Shown: positions 25,533 to 34,666, counted from the stretch's first letter. The stretch is 37,208 nucleotides of DNA from Bacteroides sp. (GCA_014802445.1 JAAVCF010000019.1:1-37208), one strand, 5' to 3'. Notes: generated by a model from the letters alone, not told the origin. A program made the numbers and translations.

Positions 25533-26268
25533 TGACACCGCAATCTCCGTTAACGAGCTCACAAAGAAGTTCGGCGAATTCACGGCGGTTGACCACATAA
25601 CATTCAGTGTGCGCAAAGGGGAGATTTTCGGCTTCCTCGGCGCCAACGGCGCCGGCAAAACCACGGCCATGCGCATGCTCTGCGGGCTGAGCTATCCCAC
25701 CTCCGGGAGCGGCACCGTGGCCGGCTTTGACATTGCGAGCCAAGGAGAGCAGATTAAGCGCCGCATAGGCTACATGAGCCAGAAATTTTCGCTCTACGGC
25801 GACCTCACCGTTGAGCAGAACCTGCGCCTCTTCTCCACCATCTACGGTCTGAGCGACGCCGAAATCAAAAGCCGCATGGCCGCCGTGATGGAAGAGCTTG
25901 ACATGAGCGGGATGGCACGCTCACGCGTGAAATCGCTCCCTGTGGGGTGGCGGCAGAAACTGGCCTTTGCCGCCGCCACGATTCATAACCCCGACATAGT
26001 GTTTCTCGACGAGCCCACGGGCGGAGTTGACCCGGTGACCCGCCGCCGCTTCTGGGAGCTAATCTATCGCGCATCGTCAAGAGGGATGACGGTGTTTGTC
26101 ACCACCCATTATCTTGACGAAGCCGAGTATTGCAACCGCATCTCCATCATGGTTGACGGGCGGATTGCCGCCCTTGACTCACCCGCGGCCCTCAAACAAA
26201 AATTTCACGCAGAGACCATGGATGCGGTGTTTCGCATCGTGGCTCAGGACGCACAACGCTCTGAATAA
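25522..26268 (+). CDS. ABC transporter ATPase, YbhF C-half type
   Basis: A 248-residue nucleotide-binding subunit. Walker A is GANGAGKTT, then IGYMSQKFSLYGDLTVEQNL and Walker B IVFLDEPTGG, with the H-loop His in VTTHYLDEAEYCN. The signature motif is LPVGWRQK instead of LSGGQ, a variant also seen in the second half of YbhF-type proteins. With the preceding gene it corresponds to YbhF split into two polypeptides; the pair likely forms a heterodimer with unequal ATP sites. Confidence 0.93.
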   Translation: MNGNDTAISVNELTKKFGEFTAVDHITFSVRKGEIFGFLGANGAGKTTAMRMLCGLSYPTSGSGTVAGFDIASQGEQIKRRIGYMSQKFSLYGDLTVEQNLRLFSTIYGLSDAEIKSRMAAVMEELDMSGMARSRVKSLPVGWRQKLAFAAATIHNPDIVFLDEPTGGVDPVTRRRFWELIYRASSRGMTVFVTTHYLDEAEYCNRISIMVDGRIAALDSPAALKQKFHAETMDAVFRIVAQDAQRSE

Positions 26269-26269
26269 C

Positions 26270-27322
26270 ATGAACATCATAGGCTCCCTGATAAAGAAAG
26301 AGGCAATCCACATTGTGCGTGACCGTCGCACTATGATTGTAACCCTTTTCATCCCGCTGGTGCTACTGCTCCTGTTCGGCTTCGCCATCTCCACCGAGGT
26401 CAACAATGTGAGAGTGGTGGTGGTTACCGACCGCCACACCGACACCTCGCGCGCCGTCAGCCAGGCCCTGGCCGTCAACAGCTACTTCTCCTTCATGGGC
26501 ATGGCCCCCGAGGCGATGGTGGAGCCGCTGCTCAAAGAGGGGAAGATTGACGCGGCGCTGATTCTGCGCCACGATGGCGCCTCAATGCCTCACCAGGTTA
26601 TTGTGGACGCCTCGAACCCCTCGGTGGCGCAGGCCGCTGTGGCCTATATTAACAGTGTGGTGAGCCCGCAGGTATCCACCGCTCCCGCCATCATCACCCG
26701 CACCCTCTATAATCCGCAGATGAAGAGCTCCTACAACTTTGTGCCCGGCATCATGGGCATGATTTTTATCCTCATTTGCGCCATTATGACCTCCGTGTCA
26801 ATTGTCCGGGAAAAGGAGACCGGCACAATGGACCTGCTTCTGGTGTCGCCCGTGCGCCCCGGCGCCGTGATTGTGGGCAAACTGGTGCCTTACTTCTTGC
26901 TGTCGTGCGTCATCCTGGCCGTGATGCTGACCATGGCTTACACTGTGCTGGGCATTCCGCTCTCAGGCTCGGTGGTGAGTGTGGTGGGGGTGTCGCTCCT
27001 CTATATAGTGCTGTCACTGAGCATCGGGCTGATGGTGTCGGCGATGGTCGACACCCAGGTGTCGGCCCTGATAATCTCGGCCATGCTGTTTCTTGTGCCG
27101 GTGATAATGCTGTCAGGGATGATATTTCCGGTTGACAATATGCCCGTGGCGCTTCAGGGAGTTTCGTGCATCATCCCGGCCCGATGGTACATCTCGGCCA
27201 TGCGCAAGCTCATGATTCAGCAGATACCCGTGACGGAAGTGGCCACCGAGGTGGGGGTGATGGTGCTTATGACAGTGGTGCTGCTGGGAGTGCAGCTCCG
27301 CAAGTTCAGCTCAAAGAAATAG
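26270..27322 (+). CDS. ABC-2 type permease (YbhS-like)
   Basis: A 350-residue membrane permease with the ABC-2 layout. An N-terminal helix follows KKEAIHIVRDRRTMIVTLF, then comes a ~130-residue periplasmic loop (EVNNVRVVVVTDRHTDTSRA onward) and five C-terminal helices, including the SIVREKETGTMDLLLVSPVRP coupling segment between helices. The start is ATG 26270, one base after the ATPase stop; an upstream in-frame extension lies inside the ATPase gene and is not real. It should pair with the next gene as a heterodimeric channel. Confidence 0.92.
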   Translation: MNIIGSLIKKEAIHIVRDRRTMIVTLFIPLVLLLLFGFAISTEVNNVRVVVVTDRHTDTSRAVSQALAVNSYFSFMGMAPEAMVEPLLKEGKIDAALILRHDGASMPHQVIVDASNPSVAQAAVAYINSVVSPQVSTAPAIITRTLYNPQMKSSYNFVPGIMGMIFILICAIMTSVSIVREKETGTMDLLLVSPVRPGAVIVGKLVPYFLLSCVILAVMLTMAYTVLGIPLSGSVVSVVGVSLLYIVLSLSIGLMVSAMVDTQVSALIISAMLFLVPVIMLSGMIFPVDNMPVALQGVSCIIPARWYISAMRKLMIQQIPVTEVATEVGVMVLMTVVLLGVQLRKFSSKK

Positions 27323-27340
27323 GTTAAAAAGTCCAAGATT

Positions 27341-28441
27341 ATGCAACTCAGAACACTCGGCGCCCTGCTGCGCAAGGAGTTAGTGATGATACTCCACAAT
27401 CCGCTCATCCCCAGGATGATTGTGGCCCTTCCGGTTATGGCGCTACTGGTGGTGCCGTTGGTGGCCACGTTTGACGTCAAGAATGTGGAGGTGGCGGTGG
27501 TTGACGATGACCACAGCCAGCTGTCGCGCCGCATTGTGGCTGACCTTGACGCCTCACCTGAGCTTGTGGTCACGGCGCTGCCGCCCACGCATGCCGAAGC
27601 CATACAGCTCGTGGAGCAGGGGAGGGCCGATGTGGTGCTCTCCATCCCACTCCATTTTGAGCGCAACCTCTCGGAGATTGACGTGGAAGCCAACGGCGTC
27701 AATGCCACCAAAGGGATGCTCGGCATGCAGTACGTGGTCAGCTCCGTGGGCTCCACGCTCCGCAATGTGGCCCGCGAGCAAGGCCGTGACGTGGCGGCCG
27801 ACGATGCAAGCGTGATTTACCGCTTCAACCCCACGCTCAACTTCCGCCACTATATGGTTCCGGCCCTGATGGTGTTTCTGGTCATCATGATATGCGGGTT
27901 TCTGCCGGCCCTTAACCTCGTGAGCGAGAAGGAGACGGGCACCATCGAGGCTATGAACGTCACTCCGGTGAGCCGCACGGTGTTTGTGCTCTCCAAGCTC
28001 ATCCCCTTCTGGGTCACGGGATTGATTGTGGTGACCGTGGGCATCATCATAGGCTCGACGGTGTATGGCGTGGTCCCCGCGGGAAGCCTCGGCGGCATCT
28101 ATCTGGCAACGGTGTTGCTCAGCCTTGTCATGTCAGGCCTGGGAGTGACGATAGCCAACAAATCGGCCACCATGCTCCAGACCATCTTCGTGATGTTTGC
28201 CTTCATCATCATCTTTCAGCTCATGGGCGGCCTGCTGACCCCCATCGGGTCCATGCCCGAGTGGGCTCAGTGCCTCACCTATGCCATTCCTCCGCGATTT
28301 TTCAACGAGATAATGCGCGCCATCTATCTCAAAGGCGCCGGTTTCGGCGAGCTTCGCAGCCAATTCCTCTGGCTCACGGTCTATGCCATTCTGGCCGTGA
28401 CCTGCGCCGCCGTCACTTACAAAAAACGCTCCGGCGGCTGA
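27341..28441 (+). CDS. ABC-2 type permease (YbhR-like)
   Basis: A 366-residue partner permease with the same layout as the preceding one: RKELVMILHNPLIPRMIVAL at the first helix, a periplasmic loop from FDVKNVEVAVVDDDHSQLSR, and the coupling segment LVSEKETGTIEAMNVTPVSR before the last helices. It starts 18 bp after the first permease and is the last gene of the operon. A weak hairpin followed by a T run (28455-28459 region) may end transcription. Substrate specificity cannot be inferred; YbhR relatives export drugs and cations. Confidence 0.92.
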   Translation: MQLRTLGALLRKELVMILHNPLIPRMIVALPVMALLVVPLVATFDVKNVEVAVVDDDHSQLSRRIVADLDASPELVVTALPPTHAEAIQLVEQGRADVVLSIPLHFERNLSEIDVEANGVNATKGMLGMQYVVSSVGSTLRNVAREQGRDVAADDASVIYRFNPTLNFRHYMVPALMVFLVIMICGFLPALNLVSEKETGTIEAMNVTPVSRTVFVLSKLIPFWVTGLIVVTVGIIIGSTVYGVVPAGSLGGIYLATVLLSLVMSGLGVTIANKSATMLQTIFVMFAFIIIFQLMGGLLTPIGSMPEWAQCLTYAIPPRFFNEIMRAIYLKGAGFGELRSQFLWLTVYAILAVTCAAVTYKKRSGG

Positions 28442-28512
28442 TTAGCGGAAGATTTTTTTGGAAGGTTCGGGGATTTTTGGTTAATTCGCGGGATAATGTC
28501 TAACTTAAGTAG

Positions 28513-28520
28513 TAGCTTTG
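28513..28520 (+). promoter_or_regulatory. Promoter -7 element for the hydrogenase operon
   Basis: TAGCTTTG is an exact TAnnTTTG match, ending 4 nt before the hypC ATG at 28525. The transcript would be leaderless or nearly so. No TTG at the correct -33 spacing was found, which may mean an activator is needed. Confidence 0.5.
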
Positions 28521-28524
28521 TGTT

Positions 28525-28791
28525 ATGTGTCTTGCGGTCCCCGGAAAAATTGTAGCCATTGATGAGAGTGACCTCTTTCGCATGGCCGTTGTGGACTTTC
28601 TCGGTGTAAGGCGAAAGGTCTGCATCGACACTGTCGACGCTTCGGTGGGCGACTATGTGGTGGCGCATGCCGGCATTGCCATCTCCGTGATGGACACCGA
28701 GATGGCTCTGGCCACGATTGCTGACCTTGAGCAGATGACAGAGCTGCGTGAACGAATCCACAATGGCGATGGAAACTCTGAGTCCATGTGA
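28525..28791 (+). CDS. hypC: Hydrogenase maturation chaperone HypC
   Basis: An 88-residue HypC/HybG-family chaperone. The essential N-terminal Cys2 is present in the family start MCLAVPGKIV, and the OB-like fold has VDFLGVRRKVCIDTV and VGDYVVAHAGIAI. HypC carries the Fe(CN)2CO precursor with HypD and then binds the hydrogenase large subunit precursor. It is the first gene of the seven-gene hydrogenase operon and overlaps hypD by about 29 nt. Confidence 0.97.
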   Translation: MCLAVPGKIVAIDESDLFRMAVVDFLGVRRKVCIDTVDASVGDYVVAHAGIAISVMDTEMALATIADLEQMTELRERIHNGDGNSESM

Positions 28792-29875
28792 CCCCGCCCC
28801 CTGGCGCGATGCCCGAGCCATGCGCGGCCTGCTTGACAAGATAGCGGCCCGCGTGAGCCGGCCTTGGAGCATCATGGAGGTGTGTGGCGGCCAGACGTGG
28901 ACCCTCTCGCGCTACAGGCTCGAAACGCTGCTTCCCCCCGAGGTGAGGATGATTCACGGGCCGGGCTGCCCGGTGTGTGTCACACCCGCCGAGGTGGTTG
29001 ACGCCGCGGTGACCATAGCCATGCGCCCCGAGGTGATATTATGCTCATTTGGCGACATGCTGCGTGTGCCCGGCACATCCGGGTCACTGCTCCGCGCCAA
29101 GGCCGGCGGGGCTGATGTGCGCCTTCTCTACACCCCCCTTGAGGCGCTGACCATAGCCCGCGATAACCCGGGGCGCCAGGTGGTGTTCCTTGCCATAGGC
29201 TTCGAGACCACCACCCCCGTCTATGCCCTCCTGCTGGAGAAAGCCCGCAAGCTGGGGGTTGAAAATCTGTCGGTTATCACCTCGCTGTTCACCGTGCCCC
29301 CTGCCGTTGAGGCCCTGCGTGCTGACCCTGACTGTCGCATCGACGCGCTGCTGGCGGCCGGCCATGTGTGTGCCGTCACCGGTCTGGAGCCTTACCATGA
29401 CCTGGCGCGCAGTCTTGCGATGCCCGTGGTGGTCACCGGTTTTGAGCCCGTGGATATGCTTCTGGGCATCCTCCGCGCCGTGGAGATGCTGGAGGATGGA
29501 GCCTCAGGAGTAGATAATGCTTATGGCCGCGTGGTGAGCCACGACGGCGCCGTGGCCGCCCGGCAGGCTGTGGAGAGAGTGTTTGAGCCCACTGACAACC
29601 TCTGGCGTGGCCTGGGGCTGATTCCCCGCGGGGGTATGAAGCTGCGCCCTGATTTTGAACAATTTGACGCGCTTAAGCGTTTTAATGTAAGCACACCCGT
29701 GTCGGCCGTCGCCTCACCCTCGGAGGTTTGCCGTGCCCATCTGATAATGAAGGGCTTGGAGCAGCCTGCTGACTGTCCCTGCTTCGGGCGGCAATGCACT
29801 CCTGACAACCCTGTGGGTGCGCCGATGGTTTCGGCTGAAGGCGTGTGTGCGGCACATTACCGTTATAATAATTAG
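28763..29875 (+). CDS. hypD: Hydrogenase maturation protein HypD
   Basis: A 370-residue iron-sulfur protein that is the scaffold for assembling the Fe(CN)2CO group of [NiFe]-hydrogenase. Family motifs are MEVCGGQTWTLSRY, HGPGCPVCVTP, CSFGDMLRVPG, AIGFETTTPVYALLLE, GHVCAVTG and the C-terminal cluster region CPCFGRQCTPDNPVGAPMVS. All key cysteines appear present. An in-frame GTG at 28748 exists, but ATG 28763 (or 28769) overlaps hypC less and is preferred. hypE follows after 15 bp. Confidence 0.97.
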   Translation: MAMETLSPCDPAPWRDARAMRGLLDKIAARVSRPWSIMEVCGGQTWTLSRYRLETLLPPEVRMIHGPGCPVCVTPAEVVDAAVTIAMRPEVILCSFGDMLRVPGTSGSLLRAKAGGADVRLLYTPLEALTIARDNPGRQVVFLAIGFETTTPVYALLLEKARKLGVENLSVITSLFTVPPAVEALRADPDCRIDALLAAGHVCAVTGLEPYHDLARSLAMPVVVTGFEPVDMLLGILRAVEMLEDGASGVDNAYGRVVSHDGAVAARQAVERVFEPTDNLWRGLGLIPRGGMKLRPDFEQFDALKRFNVSTPVSAVASPSEVCRAHLIMKGLEQPADCPCFGRQCTPDNPVGAPMVSAEGVCAAHYRYNN

Positions 29876-29890
29876 TCACGTTTCATCATT

Positions 29891-30943
29891 ATGGCATCTT
29901 CCGGCTGTTGCCCCTTACCCGACCGACTCACCGACACCGTGGAAATGGCCCACGGCGGCGGCGGAAGAATGACGGCCGAACTCATAGCCGGGGTGTTTGC
30001 TCCGGCCTTCTCCAACGATTTCCTGAACCGCCGCCACGACGCGGCTCTGCTGCCCGAGCCTGACTGCAGGCTGGCCATGACCACCGACACCTTTGTGGTC
30101 ACCCCCCTGTTTTTCCCCGGTGGCTCCATCGGTGACCTTGCCGTGAACGGCACTGTCAACGACCTTCTCTGCGCCGGTGCCACCCCGCGCTATCTCTCAT
30201 GCGGCTTCGTGATAGAGGAGGGCTTCCCCATGGAGTCGCTCCGACGCGTGGTTGCCGACATGGCCGAGGCCGCGCGCCTGGCCGAAGTGGAGATTGTGAC
30301 GGGCGACACAAAGGTGGTGGAGCGCGGACGGTGTGACGGCGTGTATATCAACACCTCCGGCATCGGCTATGTGCCCCACGGCCTCGATATTGACCCCGGC
30401 GCTCTGGCTCCGGGCGATGTGATTATATGCAGCGGGCCCGTGGGATGTCATGGAATGGCCGTGATGTCCGTGCGCGAAGGCCTCGAGTTTTCATCGCCCA
30501 TCAAGAGCGACACCGCATCGCTGGGCGATATTGTCCATAACCTTCTCGATGTGGTGGCGGCCCCCAAGGTGCTCCGCGACCCCACCCGCGGCGGCCTCTC
30601 CTCAACTCTCAACGAGCTTGCCGAGACCTCAGGCGTAGACATTGAGCTTGATGAAGAGGCAATCCCTGTTGACCCCGAGGTGCGCAGCGCATGTGAGCTG
30701 CTGGGCCTCGACCCCCTCTATGTGGCCAACGAAGGACTGATGCTAATAGCTGTGAGCGCCGATGAAGCCGAGCGAGCCCTCGCCGCAGTGCGCCGCAGCG
30801 CCCACGGCTCCCGCGCCGCCATCATTGGCCGCGTCCAACCTACGGCCCCCGGGCGCGCCCCGGCAGTGTGGCTCCGCATGCCGCTCGGGCAGCGCCGGCG
30901 CCTTGAAATGCTCTCGGGCGAACAGCTTCCGCGAATCTGCTGA
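29891..30943 (+). CDS. hypE: Hydrogenase maturation protein HypE
   Basis: A 350-residue AIR-synthase/PurM-fold protein that dehydrates a thiocarbamoyl group on its C-terminal cysteine to thiocyanate, supplying CN ligands for the Ni-Fe site. The start region has MAHGGGGRMTAELI, then DTFVVTPLFFPGGSIGDLAVNGTVNDL, GDTKVV and DPTRGGLSSTLNELA. It ends in the required PRIC, so the acceptor Cys is the last residue. The HypF carbamoyltransferase that loads it is not in the window. Confidence 0.97.
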   Translation: MASSGCCPLPDRLTDTVEMAHGGGGRMTAELIAGVFAPAFSNDFLNRRHDAALLPEPDCRLAMTTDTFVVTPLFFPGGSIGDLAVNGTVNDLLCAGATPRYLSCGFVIEEGFPMESLRRVVADMAEAARLAEVEIVTGDTKVVERGRCDGVYINTSGIGYVPHGLDIDPGALAPGDVIICSGPVGCHGMAVMSVREGLEFSSPIKSDTASLGDIVHNLLDVVAAPKVLRDPTRGGLSSTLNELAETSGVDIELDEEAIPVDPEVRSACELLGLDPLYVANEGLMLIAVSADEAERALAAVRRSAHGSRAAIIGRVQPTAPGRAPAVWLRMPLGQRRRLEMLSGEQLPRIC

Positions 30944-30982
30944 CACAAAATCTCCTAACCCATAATCCCCCCTCTCATTCGG

Positions 30983-32080
30983 ATGACCTTCTACGAAGAA
31001 CTCAAAGCCAAAGGCTACACCCGCCGCCAGTTCCTGAAATTCTGCGGCATTATGGGCGCCTTCATGGGCCTCCACAAGACCGGTGTGGCCCAGATTGTCG
31101 ATGCTCTTGAGACTAAAGAGCGCGTTCACGTCATTTGGGAACATTTTCAGGAATGTACCTGCTGTAGCGAATCATTTATTCGAGCCTCTAACCCTCTGGT
31201 GGGCAAGATTCTTCTGGAACTCCTGTCGCTTGACTATGACGACACGCTCATGGCCGCTGCAGGCGAAGTGGCCGAAGCCACCAAGGCCGCTTCCATGAAA
31301 GCCAACTATGGCAAATATATCCTCTGCTGCGAGGGCTCCATCCCCACAGGCTCGTTTGGCTACTGCACACTGGCCGGCCGGTCGGCCGAAGAGGTGTTTC
31401 GCGAGGAGGCTGCCGGCGCCGCCGCCATCATAGCGTGGGGCAACTGCGCCTGCTCAGGGTGTATCCAGGGAGCGCATCCCAACCCCACGAAGGCTCGCCC
31501 CATCCACAAGCTCATCACCGGCAAGCCCGTGATTAACGTTCAGGGCTGTCCTCCGATTGCCGACGTAATGGCCGCCGTGCTGGTTTATTACATCACCTTC
31601 GGACGCATCCCCGAGCTCGACGGCATGGGGCGCCCCAAGATGTTCTATGCCCGCCGCATCCACGACACCTGTTATCGCCGCGCCTTTTACGACGCCGGCC
31701 TCTTTGTGCAGAGCTTCGACGATGAGAACGCCAAGAAAGGCTACTGCCTCTACTATATGGGCTGCAAGGGTCCCAACACGTTCAATTCATGCGGCATCAT
31801 AAAGTGGAACGAATGTATCTCCTATCCCATCCAGAGCGGCCATCCCTGTATTGGCTGCGCCGAGCCGGGCTACTTTGACCAGGAGCCGTTCTACGAACAC
31901 ATTCCCTCCGTGCCCGGCATAGGCATCGAGGCCAATGCCGACAAAATCGGCGCCGCGGCAAGCGTGCTGGCCCTGGCAGGGGTGTCGGTCCACGCCATCG
32001 TGACCAACATCCAGAAGCGTAAACTCATTGATAACAACACGGAATACCCCGTTAAAGACGACGAAGTAGATGGAATATAA
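30983..32080 (+). CDS. hyaA: [NiFe]-hydrogenase small subunit, six-Cys group 1d type
   Basis: A 365-residue electron-transfer subunit. A Tat signal (R14-R15-Q-F-L-K) exports the folded heterodimer; a C-terminal hydrophobic helix (~335-352) anchors it. Proximal-cluster cysteines are C58, C60, C61, C155, C160 and C189. C60 and C160 match the two extra residues (C19, C120) of E. coli Hyd-1 that make the oxygen-tolerant [4Fe-3S] cluster; standard enzymes have Gly there. An additional C157 sits between two of them. Other cluster ligands lie in RRIHDTCYRR, KGYCLYYMGCKGP and HPCIGCAEPG. It overlaps hyaB by 11 nt. Confidence 0.96.
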   Translation: MTFYEELKAKGYTRRQFLKFCGIMGAFMGLHKTGVAQIVDALETKERVHVIWEHFQECTCCSESFIRASNPLVGKILLELLSLDYDDTLMAAAGEVAEATKAASMKANYGKYILCCEGSIPTGSFGYCTLAGRSAEEVFREEAAGAAAIIAWGNCACSGCIQGAHPNPTKARPIHKLITGKPVINVQGCPPIADVMAAVLVYYITFGRIPELDGMGRPKMFYARRIHDTCYRRAFYDAGLFVQSFDDENAKKGYCLYYMGCKGPNTFNSCGIIKWNECISYPIQSGHPCIGCAEPGYFDQEPFYEHIPSVPGIGIEANADKIGAAASVLALAGVSVHAIVTNIQKRKLIDNNTEYPVKDDEVDGI

Positions 32081-33875
32081 AGTAGTGGTTGACCCCGTGA
32101 CCCGCATCGAGGGTCACCTGCGTATGGAAGCCGTGGCCCGCGACGGCAAAATCGTGGACGCCGTGAGCACCGGCACTATGGTGCGCGGCATAGAAATCAT
32201 TGTGAAGGACCGCGATCCCCGCGATGTGTGGGCCTTTGTGATGCGAGTGTGTGGAGTGTGCACCTCAATGCACGGCCTTTCATCGGTGCGCTCGGTGGAG
32301 AATGCGCTTGGCATTGACATCCCCTTTAACGCCCAGATGGTGCGCAACATCATGCTCGGCACGCTCAACACCCGTGACCACCTGGTGCACTTCTATCAGC
32401 TTTCGGCGCTTGACTGGGTGGACATTGTGAGCGCTCTGAGCGCTGACCCCAAGGAGGCCAGTGACATTGCCCGCACCATCGGTCCGCTGAGCGCTTCCTA
32501 CACCCCCTGGGGCGAAAATTCACCCGGATATTTTGCCGACGTGCAGCGAAAGGTGAAGCGCTTCCTGGAGGTGAACCCTGACAACAATCTCTTTTCCACG
32601 AACCGCTGGTGCTGGGGGTCGAAGCTCTACAAGCTTCCCCCGGCGGTGAACCTCATTGGCCTTGCCCACTATCTCCAGGCCCTTGACTTCCAGCGCGAGA
32701 TGTGTAAAATCCAGACCATTTTCGGCGGCAAGAATCCTCATCCCAACTATCTGGTGGGAGGCATGGCCTGCGCCATCAACATGCAGGACCCCAATGCCAT
32801 CAACATGGACCGCCTTGACTTCGTGAACCGCAAAATTGAGGATATCACGGAGTTTGTGAATCGCGTTTACCTGCCTGATGCCATCGCCATCCTCTCGTTC
32901 TATCCCGAGTGGGCGCGCGTGGGCGGCGGCCTGCGCAACTATCTGAGCTACGGTGACTATCCCATGGGCCAGATGAACGAAACGGACTCTTACCTCTCCA
33001 AGCGCGGCATTGTGATGAACCGCGACATCACGAAGGTGGAAGAGTTTGACCCCACGGCTCTTGATGGACTGCAGGAGTTTGTGAACAACTCATGGTACAA
33101 ATATTCCGTGGGCAAGGACAAGGGCCTCCACCCCTCCGTGGGCGAGACCATCCTTGACTACACCGGTCCCACCGAAAAGTATGACTGGCTCGGCCCTGAC
33201 CAGCCTTACAGCTGGATCAAGACTCCCCGCTATAAGGGTCAGCCCATGGAGGTGGGACCCCTGGCGCGCCTGGCCGTTAACTATGCCGCCAAGGATGCGG
33301 GCCTCGTGGAGCTGGCTGACGCCTCGCTGGCACGCTGGCAGGAGATGGCCAACAAGTTTAACAATCAGGACTGCGGCCTGACCTTCGACTCATGGTTCTC
33401 CACCGCGGGCCGAATGATTGCCCGCGCCGTGGACGCCGTTCGCGCCGCCGACTTCATGCGCACCTCCTACGATGCCCTGATCAATAACATCCGCGGTGGC
33501 GACGAGTCAATGTTCAACTCGGCCAAGTGGGAGCCCTCATCCTGGCCCCGTGACTGCAAGGGCTACAGCCTCAACGAAGCCCCCCGCGGCGCCAACGCCC
33601 ACTATTGTCACATCAACAATCGCCGCATTGTTAACTATCAGATGGTGGTTCCCACCACCTGGAACGGCTCGCCGCGTGACCCCATGGGCCAGCGCTCCTC
33701 ATTCGAGGAGAGCCTCATCGGCACCCCCGTTGCGGGCATGGAGCAGAACAATGCCGAGATGACCCTCGCTATCATCCGAACCATCCACTCGTTTGACCCC
33801 TGTATGGCTTGCGCCGTCCACCTCTACGACGAAAACGGCTCGGTTATTCACAAAATCAATGTAGAAAACCAATGA
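32070..33875 (+). CDS. hyaB: [NiFe]-hydrogenase large subunit
   Basis: A 601-residue catalytic subunit with the Ni-Fe active site. Ligands are Cys61 and Cys64 in RVCGVCTSMH, and Cys578 and Cys581 in DPCMACAVH near the C-terminus. A 17-residue tail after His584 should be removed by the HyaD protease. The N-terminus VVDPVTRIEGHLRMEA and the block ALDFQREMCKIQTIFGGKNP are typical of group 1 enzymes. Membrane-bound and periplasm-facing through hyaA and hyaC, it should oxidise H2 and pass electrons to the quinone pool. Its stop overlaps the hyaC start by 4 nt. Confidence 0.97.
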   Translation: MEYKVVVDPVTRIEGHLRMEAVARDGKIVDAVSTGTMVRGIEIIVKDRDPRDVWAFVMRVCGVCTSMHGLSSVRSVENALGIDIPFNAQMVRNIMLGTLNTRDHLVHFYQLSALDWVDIVSALSADPKEASDIARTIGPLSASYTPWGENSPGYFADVQRKVKRFLEVNPDNNLFSTNRWCWGSKLYKLPPAVNLIGLAHYLQALDFQREMCKIQTIFGGKNPHPNYLVGGMACAINMQDPNAINMDRLDFVNRKIEDITEFVNRVYLPDAIAILSFYPEWARVGGGLRNYLSYGDYPMGQMNETDSYLSKRGIVMNRDITKVEEFDPTALDGLQEFVNNSWYKYSVGKDKGLHPSVGETILDYTGPTEKYDWLGPDQPYSWIKTPRYKGQPMEVGPLARLAVNYAAKDAGLVELADASLARWQEMANKFNNQDCGLTFDSWFSTAGRMIARAVDAVRAADFMRTSYDALINNIRGGDESMFNSAKWEPSSWPRDCKGYSLNEAPRGANAHYCHINNRRIVNYQMVVPTTWNGSPRDPMGQRSSFEESLIGTPVAGMEQNNAEMTLAIIRTIHSFDPCMACAVHLYDENGSVIHKINVENQ

Positions 33876-34666
33876 AAGTACGTCGCAGAAACCTGCGGGA
33901 GGTGTATGTGTGGCAGCTTCCCGTCAGGTTCTTCCACTGGATTAACGCCCTGGCCATCGTGGTGCTCTGCATCACGGGCTACATCATCGGCGATCCCCCG
34001 GCCATACAGCATAACACCGAGGCCATCCACAACTACTGGTTCGGCTATGTGCGCTTCACCCATCTTGCCTTCGGCATGATATTCGTGGTCAACATTCTTT
34101 TCCGCGTCTACTGGGCCTTTGCCGGCAATCACTTTGCGCGGTGGAACAATTTTGTGCCGCTCACCAAGACACAGTGGAAGAGCATCTTCGAGACCCTCCG
34201 CGTGGACATCCTGCTGCTCACTGACAAGCCTGTGTATGACATAGGCCATAACTCTCTGGCCGCCACCACCTATCTGGGCCTCTTCGTGCTCTCGATGGTC
34301 CAGGCCGCCACCGGCTTCATGATGATGTTCGTCACCACCAATAATGTCATGGAACCGCTCACCACCTGGGGCCTCGAGCACATGAACGGCTTCTTTGTGG
34401 TGCGTGAAATCCACCATTTCCTGATGTGGGCATTCGTAATCTTCATGATTATCCACGTCTATCTTGTGTTCTATCACGACTATATAGAGCGCTCTGGCAT
34501 AGCCTCGTCAATGATTGGCGGCTGGAAGTTTATCCGCGCCGACGTGATGGATATTTATGAGCGTAAGATAACCGAAAACGTCTGCGACCGTCTTGACAAG
34601 CATGACCCCACCGTTGACGAGATTCTTTTCAGTGACCAGGATGGACTCGACGAAGGAAACCCCTGA
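33872..34666 (+). CDS. hyaC: Hydrogenase cytochrome b subunit
   Basis: A 264-residue di-heme membrane subunit with four helices. Histidines suited to heme b lie in VRFFHWINALAIVVLCITGY, YVRFTHLAFGMIFVVN and REIHHFLMWAFVIFMIIHVY. It links the heterodimer to menaquinone at the inner membrane, as HyaC/CybH in E. coli. The start ATG 33872 overlaps the hyaB stop (ATGA); the frame open further upstream lies inside hyaB. The C-terminus overlaps hyaD by 26 nt. Its presence implies the host makes or acquires heme. Confidence 0.94.
   Translation: MKVRRRNLREVYVWQLPVRFFHWINALAIVVLCITGYIIGDPPAIQHNTEAIHNYWFGYVRFTHLAFGMIFVVNILFRVYWAFAGNHFARWNNFVPLTKTQWKSIFETLRVDILLLTDKPVYDIGHNSLAATTYLGLFVLSMVQAATGFMMMFVTTNNVMEPLTTWGLEHMNGFFVVREIHHFLMWAFVIFMIIHVYLVFYHDYIERSGIASSMIGGWKFIRADVMDIYERKITENVCDRLDKHDPTVDEILFSDQDGLDEGNP

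Noticed and set aside
26096..26269. 58-codon N-terminal extension of the first ABC-2 permease
   Set aside because: It lies wholly inside the upstream ATPase gene in another frame. ATG 26270 gives a typical permease start.
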